A stretch of 64,000 nt of DNA, from the NCBI GenBank assembly GCA_029688905.1, contig JARULB010000007.1, positions 124,001-188,000 on the forward strand, written 5' to 3'. Source of the stretch: Balneolales bacterium ANBcel1 (GTDB lineage Bacteria > Bacteroidota > Rhodothermia > Balneolales > Natronogracilivirgulaceae). The notes beneath the pieces are model-generated. The model saw only the letters and a list, made by a program, of their open reading frames with translations, made no database searches and had not been told where the DNA came from. Of this stretch, positions 61,724-64,000 are shown one piece after another. How positions within the stretch are numbered: position 1 is the stretch's first letter; each line of letters opens with the position of its first letter. The position numbers and the translations under genes are program-made.

Positions 61724-62737
61724 TCAGGCGGTTTTTTCGCCCCGGATGTCGGCCAGCTCCCTAAAGAGCTTTTTCTCTTTTCCGGTAAGTTTCTCGGGGA
61801 GTTTAACTTGAAGTGTCGCGTACAGGTGCCCTTTTTTTTCTTCTGATTGCAATACAGGCATACCATAACCTGCAATCCTCATCACTTTACCGGGCTGTGA
61901 CTCCGGCGGGACCTTGATTTTCACGTTGCCGGTCATGGTGGGAACGGTGACGACCCCGCCAAGCAGCAGCTGATACAACCCGACATCGATGGTGGTATAC
62001 AGATCATCTCCTTCGCGAGTGAACACGTCATGGGGTTTGATTTTGATCCGTATGTAGAGATCGCCGGCTTCCCCTCCATTCGTGCCCGGTAATCCCTTGC
62101 CCCGCAGCTTGAGTTTCCGGCCTTCGGGGATGCCTTTCGGGACTTTGATTTTCATCGGTCTTTTGTTGACACGCACCGACTTTTCAACTCCTTTATACGC
62201 TTCCTCCAGACTTATTTCCAGTTCGGCATTTACATCCTTGCCCTTGCGGGTCGCCGTATCTGCCCCCCACTGGTATGCGGTGTCGCGGAAATCGGCGCCG
62301 GGGCGGGTGCGGCGTTGCTGTTGTTGCGATCTGCCAAATCCTCCGCCGAAAACCTGCTCAAAAAACTCGGAAAAATCACCGCCCGAGAAAAAATCACCTC
62401 CGGTTTGTGATCGATGCTGGCGTCCGGCCCGACCAGCACCCTGGTCGCGTGCCCATTGCTGCCAGTTGAACCCGCCGCTTTGGCCGCCTCCCTGCTCACC
62501 GGCCCGTTTGTAGTGTTTCCAATCGGCACCGAGCTGGTCATAGAGCTTGCGATTTTCATCGTTGCCAAGCACTTCGTATGCCTCACTGATTTCATTGAAT
62601 TTCTTGGCCGCACCCTTGTCATCCGGATTGACATCCGGGTGGTGCTTTCTGGCCAGTTTTCTGTAGGCCTTCTTGATCTCGTCTTTGGAAGCCTGTTTAC
62701 CGACTCCCAGAGTTTTGTAGTAATCTTTATAATTCAT
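61724..62737 (-). CDS. DnaJ-type co-chaperone, CbpA-like (no zinc fingers)
   Basis: This protein of about 337 residues has an N-terminal J domain (NYKDYYKTLGV, HPD in KHHPDVN), a Gly/Phe-rich linker (GGDFFSGGDFSEFFEQVFGGGFG) and two C-terminal beta domains. It lacks the CxxCxGxG zinc fingers, so it is of the CbpA/type II class. It stimulates DnaK ATP hydrolysis and passes substrates on for refolding with ClpB, encoded downstream. The ATG at 62737 precedes the J domain directly; the longer frame starts at 62773. Confidence 0.94.
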   Translation of the reverse strand: MNYKDYYKTLGVGKQASKDEIKKAYRKLARKHHPDVNPDDKGAAKKFNEISEAYEVLGNDENRKLYDQLGADWKHYKRAGEQGGGQSGGFNWQQWARDQGAGRAGRQHRSQTGGDFFSGGDFSEFFEQVFGGGFGRSQQQQRRTRPGADFRDTAYQWGADTATRKGKDVNAELEISLEEAYKGVEKSVRVNKRPMKIKVPKGIPEGRKLKLRGKGLPGTNGGEAGDLYIRIKIKPHDVFTREGDDLYTTIDVGLYQLLLGGVVTVPTMTGNVKIKVPPESQPGKVMRIAGYGMPVLQSEEKKGHLYATLQVKLPEKLTGKEKKLFRELADIRGEKTA

Positions 62738-62910
62738 GATCCAATATCGTATTAAAAACTGACAAAGTGGCAAAAATATGGTCAGCCTGTGGCCTGCTGC
62801 AGCTTTGACAGACGATAAAAGCCGTATCTATTCGGTATTCCGTTGTACAGCTATCCGGTGCAAAATCCCTGCCATTAATTCTTTAACTGCGATTTGTCGC
62901 AAATTTGTCA

Positions 62911-62947
62911 AAAAAAAGCCCCGGCTAAACATGTCAACCGGGGCTTT
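62911..62947 (-). terminator. Intrinsic terminator of the DegP-type protease gene
   Basis: On the minus strand AAAGCCCCGG and CCGGGGCTTT form a perfect 10-bp stem with a 13-base loop, followed by T residues. It lies about 72 bases after the protease stop and upstream of the dnaJ promoter. Confidence 0.92.
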
Positions 62948-63019
62948 ATCAGTTAAGGGAGCACAAAACTGCGTCTGGCGGCAACAACGCCATCCCTGCT
63001 GTTGCGCAGTTCGATCAGA

Positions 63020-64000
63020 TCAGGAGCTTTGAAGTTCAAATGCAATAAACAGCCGGCTGTTGCCCCGAATAACCTGGAGCAGCAGTGATTCTCCGGTTTC
63101 CATGGCCGAAATCGCTTCGTTAAACTCCACAACCGAGGTAACCGGCAATCTATTGAGTGCAACGATCACATCACCCTGCTGCAGTCCGTTTTGCGCCGCT
63201 GCGCTGTTCCGATCCACTTCTTCAACCACAACCCCTTCGACATTGCTGCGAAGCCGGAGGTGCTCGGCAATTTCAGGCGTCAGTTCCGTCACGGAGAATC
63301 CGATGATCTCACGGATCGACTCCTGGTCAACGGAAGCAAGGTCATCGGTCGGCATTTCATCAAGGGTGACACTCAGCTCGATCTCCTGTCCATCGCGTAC
63401 AAGGGTAAGTGTAATCTCTGTTCCCGGCATTTTCTCCGCGACATTCCTGCGGAAGTCCGATCCGGAGTCAATGCGACGGCCGTTGAAACGGGTGATCACA
63501 TCCTCCGGCTGAATACCGGCTGCTTCGGCCGGTGACTCACTTTGCACTTCGGTAACCAGCACGCCCCGGTCATCCGGAAGCTCCAGCGCCCGGGCGATAC
63601 TTTCGCTCATCGGCTGAAAACGGATACCGATATAACCGCGGACAACCCGGCCGGTCTGAATGATCGACTCCATAACATTTCGAGCCATATTACTGGGAAT
63701 CGCGAAACCGATCCCCTGAAACCCACCGGATTGAGACGCGATGGCCGTATTGATGCCGATGAGCTCTCCGCGCATGTTGATGAGCGGACCACCGGAGTTC
63801 CCCCGGTTGATAGCCGCATCGGTCTGTATGAAATTCTCATATCCTTCACTTCCAAGCAGTTCCAGATCGCGCCCCTTGGCGCTTACAATGCCCTGTGTAA
63901 CCGTATGGGCCAGAGCCGCGCCAAGCGGACTCCCGATCGCCATCACCATTTCTCCGACCTGAAGCTCTTCACTATCGCCAAACCGCATGTACGGGAGATT
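63020..64000 (-). CDS. Do/DegP-family periplasmic serine protease, C-terminal part (cut by window edge)
   Basis: The visible 326 residues start inside the protease domain ([18 protein letters not shown]) and include the catalytic Ser in NRGNSGGPL, the FAIPS stretch, and two PDZ domains ([10 protein letters not shown] and a second ending in a [12 protein letters not shown] pattern). The His and Asp of the triad and the signal peptide lie outside the window. The frame is open to base 64000; the Met at 63988 is internal. It degrades misfolded envelope proteins and may act as a chaperone. Its own terminator separates it from dnaJ and clpB. Confidence 0.94.
   Translation of the reverse strand, partial: NLPYMRFGDSEELQVGEMVMAIGSPLGAALAHTVTQGIVSAKGRDLELLGSEGYENFIQTDAAINRGNSGGPLINMRGELIGINTAIASQSGGFQGIGFAIPSNMARNVMESIIQTGRVVRGYIGIRFQPMSESIARALELPDDRGVLVTEVQSESPAEAAGIQPEDVITRFNGRRIDSGSDFRRNVAEKMPGTEITLTLVRDGQEIELSVTLDEMPTDDLASVDQESIREIIGFSVTELTPEIAEHLRLRSNVEGVVVEEVDRNSAAAQNGLQQGDVIVALNRLPVTSVVEFNEAISAMETGESLLLQVIRGNSRLFIAFELQSS

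Noticed and set aside
1-64000. tRNA, rRNA, CRISPR array or prophage
   Set aside because: I saw no tRNA-like TpsiC arm context outside coding genes, no rRNA stretches, no regularly spaced repeats, and no phage or integrase genes.

Overview
The window is a stretch of ordinary bacterial chromosome at roughly 50% G+C, about 90% coding. I see no phage, CRISPR array, rRNA or tRNA gene. The gene content suggests a halophilic or haloalkaliphilic member of the Balneolaeota/Rhodothermota branch of the FCB group. This is an inference. It rests on a Bacteroidota-type GH97 alpha-glucosidase lipoprotein, two TonB proteins with acidic linkers, a GCS2-CBS fusion, a stacked compatible-solute uptake system (OpuA/ProU ABC plus BCCT), many acidic proteins, and a cbb3 oxidase operon with a one-heme CcoP.

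Layout. 1-3114 (minus): ccoS-ccoN-ccoO-ccoP-ccoI, a tightly overlapping cbb3 cytochrome oxidase operon whose last gene is cut by the window edge. 3454-8557 (minus): a pullulanase and a GH97 alpha-glucosidase, both predicted lipoproteins, for alpha-glucan use. 8786-11461 (plus): two secreted amidohydrolase paralogues, the second lacking the metal ligands. 11462-16238: a TPR histidine kinase divergent from a classical kinase/OmpR-type regulator pair. 16189-19887: FMN reductase, ammonium transporter, RarA ATPase. 19913-24831 (minus): a sulfur module of two YeeE/YedE-type membrane proteins, a persulfide dioxygenase-rhodanese fusion, a SulP transporter and an ArsR-family regulator, with similar AT-rich palindromes upstream of its first and last genes.

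25319-33456: a DUF6544-like protein, TonB, HemN, a tandem universal stress protein beside a GCS2-CBS fusion, QueD and PdxH. 33828-40802 (minus): an osmoprotection region read as porin, proX, proV, proW, then a BCCT transporter and a small conserved protein. 41267-50835: a second ArsR regulator, pyruvate phosphate dikinase, a DASS transporter followed by a receiver protein and a cyclic-nucleotide-domain kinase, and GTP-dependent PEP carboxykinase. PPDK and PEPCK together set the PEP/pyruvate/oxaloacetate node. 50955-58521: a second TonB, MurB, an App1-like phosphatase, a large charged unknown protein, a CcmA-like ATPase, an M29 aminopeptidase and PurU. 58771-64000 (minus): ClpB, a CbpA-type DnaJ and a Do/DegP protease, a proteostasis cluster.

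Functionally the window combines microaerobic respiration (cbb3 oxidase, HemN), gluconeogenic and glucan metabolism, persulfide handling, osmoprotection and protein quality control. Several intrinsic terminators are clear. The most interesting items are the sulfur module with its repeated operator-like palindromes, the active/inactive amidohydrolase pair, the GCS2-CBS/Usp pair, and an operator-hairpin arrangement at 41008-41193 that could mark an unannotated short transcript. All functional calls come from reading motifs by eye; no database search was run.
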